DNA of 59,445 bases, taken from positions 1 through 59,445 of the forward strand of contig CANKVS010000022.1 of NCBI GenBank assembly GCA_947487155.1, given 5' to 3'. The notes under the pieces were generated by a model. It worked only from the letters and a program-made list of their open reading frames with translations. It searched no databases and had not been told where the DNA came from. Position numbers and translations under genes: made by a program. Below are positions 1 to 9,876 of this stretch, piece after piece (positions within the stretch are counted from its first letter, which is position 1; every line of letters starts with the position of its first letter). Origin of the DNA: an uncultured Flaviramulus sp. (GTDB lineage Bacteria; Bacteroidota; Bacteroidia; Flavobacteriales; Flavobacteriaceae).

Positions 1-123
1 TTCAAAATATCATTTGATAATTTTTATTCCATTTTAATGTAACTTTCTCTGAGCGTAGTTTATGACGTACTTGATACAGTACTACACCCCGAAGTGGTTA
101 TCTATAATTTCCAAGGAAATTTG

Positions 124-212
124 CGGAGAGACAGGGATTCGAACCCTGGGTACCTATTTCTAGGTACGACGATTTAGCAAACCGCTCCTTTCGGCCACTC
201 AGGCACCTCTCC
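124..212 (-). tRNA. tRNA-Ser (anticodon GCT)
   Basis: Read on the minus strand this folds as a class II tRNA of 89 nt. The acceptor stem is GGAGAGG paired with TCTCTCC (last pair G-T), followed by discriminator G. The anticodon loop TTTGCTAA gives anticodon GCT, which reads AGC/AGU serine codons. The long variable arm (CGTACCTA..TAGGTACC) is the serine hallmark. The T loop GGTTCGAATCC is intact. The 3' CCA is not encoded. Confidence 0.96.
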
Positions 213-258
213 GTTTAATCTATTTTAAGAACTTAAGCATTTACCTCAAATGCGGATG

Positions 259-289
259 CAAATGTAGCTTTTCATCTTAAAGAACACAA
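259..289 (-). promoter_or_regulatory. Promoter of tRNA-Ser
   Basis: On the minus strand, TTG (289-287), a 20-nt spacer and TACATTTG (266-259) match the Bacteroidetes housekeeping promoter (TTG, about 19-20 nt, TAnnTTTG). It lies about 45 nt upstream of the mature tRNA 5' end. Confidence 0.6.
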
Positions 290-315
290 GCATTTTTTTT
301 ACTTTTTTTTAAAAT

Positions 316-2364
316 TTATTCTGGATACTCAATTCGTAAATGGTATATGTTTGCTAGCTTGTGCTTTAGTACTTTTTTAATAGACTGAATTTCTTTAAAG
401 GTAATATTAGCATTCAAGAATTGTTCTTCCTCTATTTGTTTATTAATTATATTTTCTACAAACTCATCAATCTTTGTAGATGTTGGTTCTTTTAAACTTT
501 TGGAAGCTGCTTCAACACTATCACACATCATTAAAATGGCGGTTTCTTTACTAAAAGGCTTAGGTCCTGGATAACTAAAATCTAATTTACTAACATCTTC
601 AAAATCCTTTTTTTCCTTCATATAAAAATAATAAACTACACTTGTTCCATGGTGCGTTCTTATAAAATCTATAACACGATCTGGTAAGTTATTTTTTCGA
701 GCAATTTCAATGCCGCTTATTACATGATCTGTAATAATTCTGGCACTTTCTTTAGACGATAATTCATCGTGCGGATTAATACCTGTAGATTGATTCTCGG
801 TATAATACGTTGGATTTTTCATCTTGCCAATATCATGATACAGTGCTCCTACCCTAACCATCATAGCATTAGCACCAATTTCGTTAGCCGAAGCTTCAGC
901 TAAATTTGCAACATTTAATGAATGATGAAATGTTCCTGGTGCTTTATTAGATAATTCTTTAAGTAATTTTGAATTCGTGTCAGACAATTCTAAAAGCGAA
1001 ACATCTGATACTAATCCAAAAAGCTTTTCATAAACATAAATTAAGGGTTGCACAAATAACGTTGCCAAACCACATAAAATAAACCATATAAAGGTTTCCC
1101 ATTTTATGGTTTCCACACTACCTTCATGAATAACAAAAAAAGCGAAATAAGCAACAATATAAATTAATGTTATTTGCCCCACCGAAATAAACAAATTAGC
1201 ACGCTTATAAAGCTCTGAAATAGTAAGTATAGTTACTATTCCTGCCATAATTTGTAAAAACATGTACTCATTGCTGTTTGGCACTACAAACCCTAATAGT
1301 AATACGGTTATTACGTGAGCAAATAAACCCAATCTGGCATCAAAAAAGGCTTTAAATACAAGCGGTAAAATACAAATAGGAACTACATAAATATATTTTG
1401 AATTATAGTTTACAACCATGGTTGTAATTAAAATCATCAATAATATATTAAAGAATATAAAAGTAACTTTGGTATTATTTTTAAATACATCTTTTCTATA
1501 TTTTCTAAGGAATAGTAGCAACATTAACAAGGCCAATGCTACTAATAACGTATAGGCAAATAAAATCCAATTATAATTCGCTTCGTTCCAAACTTGCGAT
1601 TCGTACTCAGATTGCAACGATTTTAAAATTTGAAACTTATTCCCTTCAACAACTTCTCCTTTCGAAATAATTAATTGATCCTTTTCAATACTGCCTCTTG
1701 CATAGGCTATTTTGTCTAGTTCTTCTTGTAAAACTTTATTGGTAAACGCTTTATCAAACACTAAATTCGATTCAATAAGATCAAAAAACAAGGAAACAAA
1801 ATTCGTTTTATAGCCTGAATAATTGTATTTCTTTAAAACCTTATCGATAACAGAAACAACCCCGTCTTGTTTAATTAAGTTTGAAAACAATGTTTTGTGT
1901 TTTTCTACTCTGCCATCTAGTATAACTACAGACCTTTCATTAGAAAAACTATGACTTTCACTTAAAACACCATAGGCATATAAATTGTTAATAATTTCTT
2001 GACCAACACTAAATAACGAAACCAATTGAATTCTTGGAAGGGAGTCTGAAAACACATTTCTAAAGGCATCGCTGTACGAATTATTAATTTTACTTTCAAT
2101 AGTATTATCAATAGTAAAATACAAAGCGGAATTATCATGAATTTGCTTTTTTTCCTCAGCTATTTCTGCATCCGTTTTTTTAATAGCAAAATCAAAAGGT
2201 GCCTGTAAGCTTTCTGACTGCCATGGTTTCCCCTTTTCAAAATTATATTTAAATTTTCCGCTTTTTGGGAATAAATAAACAATCAAGAAAACAGTAGAAA
2301 TAAATAATAAAACTTTATAAATTAAAGAATGATTTCTATATAGTTTATTTACAAAGTCTTTCAC
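316..2364 (-). CDS. 7TM-HD family phosphodiesterase (PgpH-like)
   Basis: This is a 682-residue membrane protein. It has one N-terminal transmembrane segment (about 15-35), a long extracytoplasmic region (about 40-265, the 7TMR-HDED type), a block of hydrophobic helices (about 265-450) and a cytoplasmic HD domain near the C-terminus. Metal-binding HD residues are visible in YHDIGKMKNP, preceded by FHHSLNVAN and followed by RTHHGT. Characterised relatives (Listeria PgpH) hydrolyse cyclic di-AMP, so that substrate is the best guess; it is inferred from the family, not shown here. Length and domain order fit the family. It stands alone on the minus strand between the tRNA and a divergent thiolase gene, with its own promoter box upstream. 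Confidence 0.9.
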   Translation of the reverse strand: MKDFVNKLYRNHSLIYKVLLFISTVFLIVYLFPKSGKFKYNFEKGKPWQSESLQAPFDFAIKKTDAEIAEEKKQIHDNSALYFTIDNTIESKINNSYSDAFRNVFSDSLPRIQLVSLFSVGQEIINNLYAYGVLSESHSFSNERSVVILDGRVEKHKTLFSNLIKQDGVVSVIDKVLKKYNYSGYKTNFVSLFFDLIESNLVFDKAFTNKVLQEELDKIAYARGSIEKDQLIISKGEVVEGNKFQILKSLQSEYESQVWNEANYNWILFAYTLLVALALLMLLLFLRKYRKDVFKNNTKVTFIFFNILLMILITTMVVNYNSKYIYVVPICILPLVFKAFFDARLGLFAHVITVLLLGFVVPNSNEYMFLQIMAGIVTILTISELYKRANLFISVGQITLIYIVAYFAFFVIHEGSVETIKWETFIWFILCGLATLFVQPLIYVYEKLFGLVSDVSLLELSDTNSKLLKELSNKAPGTFHHSLNVANLAEASANEIGANAMMVRVGALYHDIGKMKNPTYYTENQSTGINPHDELSSKESARIITDHVISGIEIARKNNLPDRVIDFIRTHHGTSVVYYFYMKEKKDFEDVSKLDFSYPGPKPFSKETAILMMCDSVEAASKSLKEPTSTKIDEFVENIINKQIEEEQFLNANITFKEIQSIKKVLKHKLANIYHLRIEYPE

Positions 2365-2406
2365 ATGTATATATTTTAGTTAGTTCTATAATTACATATA
2401 GGTTTT

Positions 2407-2435
2407 CAAATGTAGTAAATTCTTAGCTTTTTCAA
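2407..2435 (-). promoter_or_regulatory. Promoter of the 7TM-HD gene
   Basis: On the minus strand, TTG (2435-2433), an 18-nt spacer and TACATTTG (2414-2407) fit the Bacteroidetes sigma-A pattern. The start codon is about 43 nt downstream. Confidence 0.55.
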
Positions 2436-2514
2436 TTTTTTATAAAGTAGTAATGATTCTAATTTCTACTAAAAAATGATTATTTTCGTGGCAAGTAAAT
2501 TAAACGCTTAAAAA

Positions 2515-3693
2515 ATGAATAAAGAAGTCGTTATTGTCTCTGTTGCGAGAACGCCTATTGGTAGTTTTCTTGGTGCTTTATCAACAATTCCTGCTCCAAA
2601 ACTTGGTGCTATTGCTATTAAAGGAGCACTCGATAAAATCAATCTAAAACCAGAGTTGGTAGAAGAGGTTTTAATGGGTAACGTTGTACAAGCTGGTACT
2701 GGACAAGCTCCCGCAAGACAAGCGGCTATATTTGCAGGAATACCTAATACGGTTCCCTGTACTACTATAAATAAAGTTTGCGCTTCTGGAATGAAAACAG
2801 TTATGCAAGCAGCACAAGCTATAGCACTTGGAGATGCTAATATTATTGTTGCTGGTGGTATGGAAAATATGAGTTTGATTCCTCATTATTTGTATGCACG
2901 ACATGCTACCAAATTTGGCTCTACTACCCTAGTTGATGGCATGCAAAAAGATGGCTTGGTAAATGTTTACGACCAGAATGCCATGGGAGTTTGTGCAGAT
3001 GCTTGTGCAAATAAATATGAGTTTTCAAGAGAAGATCAAGATGCATATGCCATTCAGTCTTATAAGCGTTCTGCGGATGCATGGGAAGCAGGAAAGTTTG
3101 ATAATGAAGTTGTAGCAGTTGAAGTCCCTCAACGTCGTGGAGAACCTGTAATTGTTAGCAAAGATGAAGAATTTACTAATGTGAAGATTGAAAAAATACC
3201 GCAATTACGTTCTGCGTTTTCAAAAGAAGGCACTGTAACTGCTGCTAATGCGTCTACTATTAACGATGGAGCTGGTGCTATGGTTTTAATGAGTAGAGAA
3301 AAAGCCGATGAATTAGGCTTAAAAGTTTTAGCTCGTATAAAAAGTTATGCTGATGCTGCTCACGAACCAGAATGGTTTACTACAGCTCCTGCAAAAGCGT
3401 TACCAAAAGCACTAAATAAAGCTGGAATTACTATAAATGATGTTGATTATTTTGAATTAAACGAAGCCTTTTCGGTAGTAGGTTTAGCTAATATGAAAAT
3501 ATTAGGGTTAAACGACAATAATGTAAATGTAAATGGTGGTGCCGTTTCATTAGGGCATCCATTGGGTTGCTCTGGAGTTAGAATAATTATTACACTACTT
3601 AATGTTTTAAAACAACGTGATGCTAAAATTGGAGCTGCTGCTATTTGTAATGGTGGTGGTGGCGCATCAGCAATTGTTATAGAACGTAATTAA
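2515..3693 (+). CDS. Acetyl-CoA C-acetyltransferase (thiolase)
   Basis: This 392-residue thiolase condenses two acetyl-CoA to acetoacetyl-CoA, or runs the reverse cleavage. All catalytic landmarks are present: nucleophilic Cys89 in NKVCASGMK, His348 in GHPLGCSG and Cys378 in CNGGGGASA. The length is typical of biosynthetic thiolases (AtoB/PhaA type), and no trifunctional-complex partner is adjacent. It is followed after 9 nt by the NlpC/P60 gene on the same strand, so the two may be co-transcribed. A -7-like box, TATTTTCG, with one mismatch lies about 30 nt upstream. Whether it serves fatty-acid oxidation or ketone metabolism cannot be told from this window. Confidence 0.95.
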   Translation: MNKEVVIVSVARTPIGSFLGALSTIPAPKLGAIAIKGALDKINLKPELVEEVLMGNVVQAGTGQAPARQAAIFAGIPNTVPCTTINKVCASGMKTVMQAAQAIALGDANIIVAGGMENMSLIPHYLYARHATKFGSTTLVDGMQKDGLVNVYDQNAMGVCADACANKYEFSREDQDAYAIQSYKRSADAWEAGKFDNEVVAVEVPQRRGEPVIVSKDEEFTNVKIEKIPQLRSAFSKEGTVTAANASTINDGAGAMVLMSREKADELGLKVLARIKSYADAAHEPEWFTTAPAKALPKALNKAGITINDVDYFELNEAFSVVGLANMKILGLNDNNVNVNGGAVSLGHPLGCSGVRIIITLLNVLKQRDAKIGAAAICNGGGGASAIVIERN

Positions 3694-3702
3694 ACTCATT
3701 TA

Positions 3703-4452
3703 ATGCAGTACGGAATTTGCAATCTAAGTATTGTTCCTCTTAGGAATGAACCAGCAAACACAAGTGAACTTATTTCACAAGTGCTATATGGTGAAGTTTT
3801 TAAAATCTTAGAGCAACGTAAATCATGGAGTAAAATTAGACTCACTTTCGACTCTTATGAAGGTTGGGTAGATAATAAACAATATATAGAGATTACTGAA
3901 GACCAATATAAATCGCTTCATAAAGTTCAACCTAAATTATCGATGGATTTGGTTGAGTTTATTCAGGATAACAACAATCAACTATATCCTATTTCACTTG
4001 GGTCTACTTTAAATGGTCTATCACTTTTAAAGCATACTTATGATGGTCATTCCATTCAAAGTAAAAATTCAAAGAAAACCATTATTCAAACCGCATTTTT
4101 ATATTTAAATACACCTTATTTATGGGGCGGTAAAACGCCTTTTGGAGTTGACTGTTCTGGGTTTACTCAAATGGTTTATAAACTTAATGGTTACAAATTA
4201 TTACGTGATGCATCGCAACAAGCAACCCAAGGAGAAGCCTTAAGTTTTATTGAAGAAAGCGAACCAGGAGATTTAGCATTTTTTGATAATAATGAAGGTA
4301 TCATAACCCACGTAGGCATTATTATGAAAGACAATTATATTATTCATTCTAGTGGTAAAGTACGCATTGATCGGTTAGATCATTCTGGGATTTATAACGT
4401 TGATACCAAAACACATACGCATAAGTTACGGGTTATTAAGAAGATTATCTAA
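3703..4452 (+). CDS. NlpC/P60 family cysteine peptidase with SH3-like N-terminus
   Basis: This 249-residue protein has a bacterial SH3-like region (about 1-65, with W42 in RKSWSKIRL) and a C-terminal NlpC/P60 (C40) domain. The catalytic set is Cys151 in VDCSGF, His203 in THVGI and polar third residue His215 in YIIHSSGK. Family members cut gamma-D-Glu to diamino-acid bonds in peptidoglycan stem peptides. No convincing signal peptide is seen at the annotated start, so export is uncertain. The start ATG is 9 nt after the thiolase stop, suggesting translation from the same mRNA. The pairing of these two genes has no obvious functional logic. Confidence 0.88.
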   Translation: MQYGICNLSIVPLRNEPANTSELISQVLYGEVFKILEQRKSWSKIRLTFDSYEGWVDNKQYIEITEDQYKSLHKVQPKLSMDLVEFIQDNNNQLYPISLGSTLNGLSLLKHTYDGHSIQSKNSKKTIIQTAFLYLNTPYLWGGKTPFGVDCSGFTQMVYKLNGYKLLRDASQQATQGEALSFIEESEPGDLAFFDNNEGIITHVGIIMKDNYIIHSSGKVRIDRLDHSGIYNVDTKTHTHKLRVIKKII

Positions 4453-4472
4453 AGGGAATTTCCCATTAAATT

Positions 4473-4566
4473 AAAAAAGGCTGTCTAAAAATCGATTGTG
4501 TTAGATTTGTCAGGTCGAGCCTGTCAGAAATGACTATTCGTTTTACTTTTTAGGTAGCCTCTTTTT
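4473..4566. terminator. Imperfect bidirectional terminator between convergent genes
   Basis: AAAAAAGGCTGTCTAAAA (4473-4490) pairs, with two G-U or mismatched positions, with TTTTAGGTAGCCTCTTTTT (about 4547-4566). T runs fall on both outer sides. The long loop contains GTCAGGTCGAGCCTGTCAG, which looks like an intergenic repeat inserted in the loop. Confidence 0.45.
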
Positions 4567-4585
4567 ATTATACTTCGAGTTTTAA

Positions 4586-6307
4586 CTAATGCGTAGCCTC
4601 CCCCGCTCCACTTGGTATTCTAATATTCTCAACAATATCTTGAACATCTTGTGGTGGATCTGGTGTAAACTTCATAATCACTATAGATACAATAAAGTTT
4701 AAAATCATTGCAACAGTTCCGAAACCTTCAGGAGAAATACCAAACCACCAGTCTGCTTTAGTACCACCACCAAACCAACCAAACTTAAATTTGGTCATAT
4801 AAAACAACATAGATAAAATACCTACTACCATGCCTGCAATAGCGCCTTCTTTATTCATTTTCTTATAAAATATTCCTAAAATAATTGCTGGAAAAAAGGA
4901 TGCAGCAGCCAAACCAAAAGCTAGAGCCACCGTAGCAGCAACAAACCCTGGTGGGTTAATCCCGAAATAACCCGCAACAGCTACAGCTACAACAGCAGAT
5001 AAACGTGCTGCAACCAACTCACCTTTCTCGGATATTTTTGGATTAATCATTTTCTTAATTAAATCGTGAGATACAGATGCAGAAATCACCAACAATAATC
5101 CTGCTGCGGTTGATAATGCTGCTGCCAATGCTCCTGCTGCAACCAAAGCAATAACCCAATTTGGTAATTGTGCAATTTCTGGGTTAGCTAAAACCATAAT
5201 ATCATTATCTACTACAAGTTCATTTTTTGTTTTATCGGCTACATATTGAATAAGGCCATCATTATTCTTATCTGTAAATGTAATAAGTCCTGTTGTTTCC
5301 CATTTCTTAAACCATTCTGGTACATTAGCATAAGGCTGATTAGACACAGTTTCAATCATATTTGTTCTAGCAAAAACAGATACTGCTGGAGCTGTAGTAT
5401 ATAAAATCACAATTAATAACAAAGCAATACCTGCGGATTTACGAGCATCTTTCACTCGCTTAACAGTAAAAAACCTAACAATTACATGCGGTAATCCTGC
5501 AGTACCAACCATTAAAGCTAGTGTAATTGCAAAAACATCAATCATAGATTTTAAACCTTCGGTATACTCTGCAAATCCAAGATCTGTACTCAACCCATCT
5601 AATTTATCTAATAAATAGGTTCCCGAACCATCTGCTAATTCACTACCAAATCCCAATTGCGGAATAGGATTTCCTGTCATTTGAATAGAGATAAAAATAG
5701 CCGGTACCATAAACGCAAAAATAAGTACGCAATATTGAGCAACCTGAGTATAGGTTATCCCTTTCATACCTCCTAAAACAGCATAAAATAGCACGATAAG
5801 CATACCGATAATAACACCAGTATTAATATCGACTTCTAAAAACCGAGAAAATACTAACCCAACACCCCTCATTTGTCCTGCCACATAGGTAAAAGACACT
5901 AATAGTGCACAAATTACACCTACAAGACGAGCAGTATTAGAATAATAACGATCACCAATAAAATCGGGTACTGTAAACTTTCCAAACTTTCTTAAATAAG
6001 GCGCTAAGAGTAATGCTAAAAGTACATAACCTCCAGTCCATCCCATTAAATATACAGCACCATCATACCCAACAAAAGAAATAATACCTGCCATAGATAT
6101 AAACGAGGCAGCACTCATCCAATCGGCAGCAGTAGCCATCCCATTTGCCAATGGCGATACACCACCTCCTGCTACATAAAACTCTTTTGTAGAACCTGCT
6201 CTAGACCAAATGGCAATACCAATATAAATGGTGAATGTGACTCCTACTAAAATATAGGTCCAAGTTTGTACGTTCATAGATTCTGCTAATAAAATACTAT
6301 TCGTCAT
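4586..6307 (-). CDS. Sodium:solute symporter large subunit (VC_2705/acetate-symporter type)
   Basis: This is an integral membrane SSS-family transporter of about 573 residues with roughly thirteen hydrophobic segments. It includes SSS signatures such as AADWMSAASFISMAG near the N-terminus and the GTAGLPHVIVRFF motif mid-protein. The nearest named relatives are the ActP-like and VC_2705 sodium/solute symporters, which move small organic acids such as acetate. The open frame extends to 6325, but I chose the ATG at 6307 because it overlaps the upstream small-subunit stop by 11 nt, typical of translational coupling. The companion DUF4212 protein immediately upstream supports the two-component assignment. 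The substrate is not proven. Confidence 0.9.
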   Translation of the reverse strand: MTNSILLAESMNVQTWTYILVGVTFTIYIGIAIWSRAGSTKEFYVAGGGVSPLANGMATAADWMSAASFISMAGIISFVGYDGAVYLMGWTGGYVLLALLLAPYLRKFGKFTVPDFIGDRYYSNTARLVGVICALLVSFTYVAGQMRGVGLVFSRFLEVDINTGVIIGMLIVLFYAVLGGMKGITYTQVAQYCVLIFAFMVPAIFISIQMTGNPIPQLGFGSELADGSGTYLLDKLDGLSTDLGFAEYTEGLKSMIDVFAITLALMVGTAGLPHVIVRFFTVKRVKDARKSAGIALLLIVILYTTAPAVSVFARTNMIETVSNQPYANVPEWFKKWETTGLITFTDKNNDGLIQYVADKTKNELVVDNDIMVLANPEIAQLPNWVIALVAAGALAAALSTAAGLLLVISASVSHDLIKKMINPKISEKGELVAARLSAVVAVAVAGYFGINPPGFVAATVALAFGLAAASFFPAIILGIFYKKMNKEGAIAGMVVGILSMLFYMTKFKFGWFGGGTKADWWFGISPEGFGTVAMILNFIVSIVIMKFTPDPPQDVQDIVENIRIPSGAGEATH

Positions 6308-6554
6308 AACCATATTTTTTATCAAGTTTATTCATTAGCCTTACGTATACAAATATTAAAATAATAAACACATACATTGACCCTTGTTGTGCAAACCAAA
6401 AACCGAGTTTAAAACCACCCAATCGAATTTCATTTAGGGCATCTTTAAATATAATTCCAGCACCGTAAGAGACTATAAACCATACTGCCATAAGTATGAG
6501 GACATATCTTATGTTTTCTTTCCAATAAGCCTTGGCATTACTTTTATTTGACAT
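6297..6554 (-). CDS. DUF4212 small subunit of sodium/solute symporter
   Basis: This 85-residue protein has two transmembrane helices (about 13-33 and 50-70) separated by a short loop (GFKLGFWFAQQGS), the layout of the DUF4212 small subunit that accompanies VC_2705-type symporters. It is the first gene of a two-gene operon, and its 3' end overlaps the symporter start by 11 nt. The role of this subunit in transport is not well established. Confidence 0.88.
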   Translation of the reverse strand: MSNKSNAKAYWKENIRYVLILMAVWFIVSYGAGIIFKDALNEIRLGGFKLGFWFAQQGSMYVFIILIFVYVRLMNKLDKKYGYDE

Positions 6555-6619
6555 AAATTGTTTTTTTGGTTAGTTTTTAAGATTCCAATATACTATTAAA
6601 TCTAATACGCATAGTAAAA

Positions 6620-7990
6620 TCAATTATTCATTCGTTTTATATAAGTTTTTATTTCTTTGGTTACTTTGGGAGCCAAAATAATAGTGGCAGTCATTGTTGG
6701 AATTGCCATTAAAGCAAATGCGCCATCTATTAAATTTAACATCATACTAAAAGGTGTCATAACTGCTAATACGATACTAATCACATAAATATAATTGTAA
6801 TAGTGTTTTTTGTCTGCACCAATTAAAAACGACATGCATTTTGTACCATAATAAGAATACGAAAACAACGAAGATATGCTAAATATAAGCACACAAATCA
6901 TTAGTAAATACTGCCCATACCCTGGTAACGCATTATTAAATGCTGAAGCTGTTAAACTTACACCGTTATCAGATGTTGTTTCCCAAACACCAGTAACTAA
7001 TATAGCTAAGGCTGTTAATGTACACACGATAAGCGTATCGATTGCAGGACCTAACATAGCGACTAAACCTTCACGTATAGGTTCATCTGTTTTTGCTGCT
7101 CCATGAGCCATAGGTGCTGTACCTATTCCTGCTTCGTTTGAAAATGCACCTCGCCGTATTCCTAATAAAACTAATGCGCCCAAAACACCACCAAAAAAAG
7201 GATCACCTTTAAAGTTATTGGCAGTAAAGGCATCTTCAAAAATCATGATTATATATTTCGGTATCGTATCATAATTACTTATTAAAATAATCAACACTAA
7301 AACAAAATATAGCAGTACCATTGAAGGCACCATTTTTGACGCCGCATTACTAATTCGTTTTAAGCCACCAAAAACAATTACCGATGTGAGTAACACTAAT
7401 ACTATAGCAATTATAGCATTTGTTTGCAATCCAACCTCTACTCCATTAGGCTTTAAAACAATATCGTTAATGGCTTGGGTTAATTGATTTACATTAACAA
7501 CGGGTAATGCACCTATCATTCCAAAAAAACTAAACATAACCGCTAAAGGTTTCCATGATTTCCCTAAACCTTCAACAATAAAATACATAGGGCCACCTTG
7601 TAATTCTCCAGTACTATCTTTTCCTCGATACATAATGGCTAAAGTAGATGTAAAAAACTTTGTAGACATACCGACGATGGCACTAACCCACATCCAAAAC
7701 ATAGCACCTGGACCGCCTAGTGAAATTGCTACTGCAACACCTGCAATATTCCCCATGCCAATAGTAGAAGACAATGCTGTAGTTAAGGCTTTAAAATGAC
7801 TAATTTGCCCAGGGTCTTCAGGGTCGTCATACTTACCTCGTAGCACTTGAATGGCATGTCCGAGGTATCGAAATGGTAAAAAACGTGATAAAATAAGTAG
7901 GTATAAACCACCTCCTACAAGAAGTATTAAAAGTGGTAATCCCCAAACAAATGATGAGAAATTAGCAACAAGCTGTTCTAGTTGATTCAT
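6620..7990 (-). CDS. Alanine/glycine:cation symporter (AGCS family)
   Basis: This 456-residue, multi-helix transporter matches the AGCS (sodium:alanine/glycine) family. Visible signatures are STIGMGNIAGVAVAISLGGPGAMFW near residue 75-100, the QGGPMYFI loop and RRGAFSNEAGIGTAPMAH near residue 280. These transporters import small neutral amino acids using sodium (or proton) gradients. It is a single gene on the same strand as the SSS symporter pair; a spacer of about 65 nt separates it from the DUF4212 start, so it may be its own unit or lead the operon. Substrate preference is inferred from the family. Confidence 0.93.
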   Translation of the reverse strand: MNQLEQLVANFSSFVWGLPLLILLVGGGLYLLILSRFLPFRYLGHAIQVLRGKYDDPEDPGQISHFKALTTALSSTIGMGNIAGVAVAISLGGPGAMFWMWVSAIVGMSTKFFTSTLAIMYRGKDSTGELQGGPMYFIVEGLGKSWKPLAVMFSFFGMIGALPVVNVNQLTQAINDIVLKPNGVEVGLQTNAIIAIVLVLLTSVIVFGGLKRISNAASKMVPSMVLLYFVLVLIILISNYDTIPKYIIMIFEDAFTANNFKGDPFFGGVLGALVLLGIRRGAFSNEAGIGTAPMAHGAAKTDEPIREGLVAMLGPAIDTLIVCTLTALAILVTGVWETTSDNGVSLTASAFNNALPGYGQYLLMICVLIFSISSLFSYSYYGTKCMSFLIGADKKHYYNYIYVISIVLAVMTPFSMMLNLIDGAFALMAIPTMTATIILAPKVTKEIKTYIKRMNN

Positions 7991-8117
7991 TAAACATTGT
8001 TAGTTAGAAGTTATAAATGTAATAAAGAATTTCTTGAAACCTACTATCTTTAAAATTGAAGTCATTGAGGAATTCTTTTTTATTAAATTTACTTGAGTAA
8101 ACTTAAATTTATAGATT

Positions 8118-8489
8118 ATGGCTTACGATGAATATTTAGCGGATAGAATTAGAAGACAATTAAAAGAAAAAAGAGCGCCTTTTAGTGAAATAAAAATGAT
8201 GGGAGGCTTATGTTTTAAAGTTGATAATAAAATGTTGTGCGGTATTCATATCGACAAAAAATATGGTGATAGTTTACTTATGGCTAGAATAGGTGAAGAT
8301 GCTTATGAAAAAGAAATCTCAAAAGCATCATGTTTGCCAATGGATTTTACTGGTCGACCTATGCGTGGTTATATTTTTGTTACTCCAGAAGGTTTTGACT
8401 CTGAAGATAATCTTTCTCACTATTTAGATTTATGCTTAACCTTTAATCCCTTAGCTAAAGCCAGTAAACCGAAAAAGAAGAAATTATAA
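8118..8489 (+). CDS. TfoX/Sxy N-terminal domain protein
   Basis: This 123-residue protein is essentially a single TfoX-N domain, starting MAYDEYLADRIR and containing the KMMGGLCFKVDNKMLCGI core and a basic tail KPKKKKL. Full-length TfoX/Sxy proteins activate competence genes in gamma-proteobacteria, but stand-alone N-domain proteins are common in Bacteroidetes and their function is unknown. The 3' end overlaps the convergent DUF58 gene by 6 nt. A link to DNA uptake should not be assumed. Confidence 0.85.
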   Translation: MAYDEYLADRIRRQLKEKRAPFSEIKMMGGLCFKVDNKMLCGIHIDKKYGDSLLMARIGEDAYEKEISKASCLPMDFTGRPMRGYIFVTPEGFDSEDNLSHYLDLCLTFNPLAKASKPKKKKL

Positions 8490-9815
8490 CAAACCTCTCG
8501 ATTTAATTTCTAGATACTTGTTTATAGTATCAATGGTAAGGTTTTCTGGTGTTGTTAAAATGGAGTAAATACCGTACTTCTTTAATTCATTGACTATAAG
8601 TCGTTTTTCAAAAGCAAACTTTTCTGCTATAACTTTATCGTAAACCTGCTGTACAGTTTCTGCCTTTTCAGAAATTAAATTATTTAATTCGGTGTTTTTA
8701 AAGAAAATAACAACTAATAAATGACCTTTATTAATAGCTTTTAAATATGGTAACTGCCTATTCAAACCATCTAAAGTTTCAAAATTGGTGTATAATAAAA
8801 TTAGACTTCTATGAGAAATATCTTTTTTTACATTCACATATAATCTACTAAAATCACTTTCGTAAAAGTCTATTTTAACATTATACAAAGATTCTAAAAT
8901 AAATTGCATTTGCGAGCTTCGTCTTTCTGCCACAACCCTATTATCAATCTTTTTAGAAAACGAAAACATGCCAGCTTTATCATGTTTTTTCAACACAACA
9001 TTACTCATAACAAGGGTTGCATTAATAGCGTAATCTAAAAGACTTAACCCATTAAACGGCATTTTCATAACGCGCCCTTTATCAATTATAGAATAAACTG
9101 GTTGCGATTTTTCGTCTTGAAACTGGTTAACCATCAATTGGTTTCTTTTTGCTGTGGTTTTCCAGTTTATAGTTCTTAAATCATCACCTAAAACATATTC
9201 CTTTATTTGTTCAAACTCCATAGTGTGTCCTAAACGACGTACTTTTTTAAGTCCGTATTCTAATGAATTCTGATTAATATTTAAAAGCTCAAACTTTTTT
9301 AATTGCTGAAAACTAGGATATGTTGGCACCATAGCTCCTGTATTAAAAATGAACCGTTTAGAAACTAATTTTATAACTGAAGACACATAAACATTTAAAG
9401 CTCCAAAGTGATATTCGCCACGTTCGGTAGGTTTTAAATGATACTGAACTAAATTTGTTTTGCGTGGTGAAATAATTGCATTCAATTTAAAGTTTCGAAT
9501 TTGAAACTGTTCTGGGATTTCATCAATAATTTCGAAGTAAATTGTAATAGGGTAATTATTAGTAACAGATAATTCAATACGGTTTTTATCGCCGTTTGAA
9601 AATTTATCTGGTAATAATCGTGAAGCTTCAATTTTACGTTTTCCAATAAAAATAATCAAGAAATCTAAGAAAAATAAGATTACAAGAACTAATATAGAAA
9701 GTTGCGCTATGTTAAACAGTAACGGCTCAAAATAACTTAAACCAAACAATAGCACGATGCCAATTCCTGCATAGAAAAAACGAGGCTGTATGTAAAATGG
9801 TTTAAAGAGTTTCAT
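8484..9815 (-). CDS. DUF58 domain protein of MoxR operon
   Basis: This 443-residue protein has two N-terminal hydrophobic segments (about 13-50), an extracytoplasmic-type beta region (about 60-190) and the DUF58 core signature (EFEQIKEYVLGDDLRTINWKTTAKR, here about 195-220), followed by a von Willebrand A-like fold. DUF58 proteins are encoded with MoxR ATPases and are thought to be their clients or effectors in envelope maintenance. It is the last gene of the SpoIIM/DUF4129/DUF4350/MoxR/DUF805/DUF58 series on the minus strand, about 500 nt downstream of the moxR-like gene with DUF805 between. Confidence 0.9.
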   Translation of the reverse strand: MKLFKPFYIQPRFFYAGIGIVLLFGLSYFEPLLFNIAQLSILVLVILFFLDFLIIFIGKRKIEASRLLPDKFSNGDKNRIELSVTNNYPITIYFEIIDEIPEQFQIRNFKLNAIISPRKTNLVQYHLKPTERGEYHFGALNVYVSSVIKLVSKRFIFNTGAMVPTYPSFQQLKKFELLNINQNSLEYGLKKVRRLGHTMEFEQIKEYVLGDDLRTINWKTTAKRNQLMVNQFQDEKSQPVYSIIDKGRVMKMPFNGLSLLDYAINATLVMSNVVLKKHDKAGMFSFSKKIDNRVVAERRSSQMQFILESLYNVKIDFYESDFSRLYVNVKKDISHRSLILLYTNFETLDGLNRQLPYLKAINKGHLLVVIFFKNTELNNLISEKAETVQQVYDKVIAEKFAFEKRLIVNELKKYGIYSILTTPENLTIDTINKYLEIKSRGLL

Positions 9816-9876
9816 TATTGATGTTAATTTGTTTTTTAGTTAACTGTTAGTTTGTAAAGCAATTTGAGATTATTTT

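Noticed and set aside
8118..8489. Competence regulator TfoX
   Set aside because: Only the N-terminal domain is present and no competence genes are adjacent.
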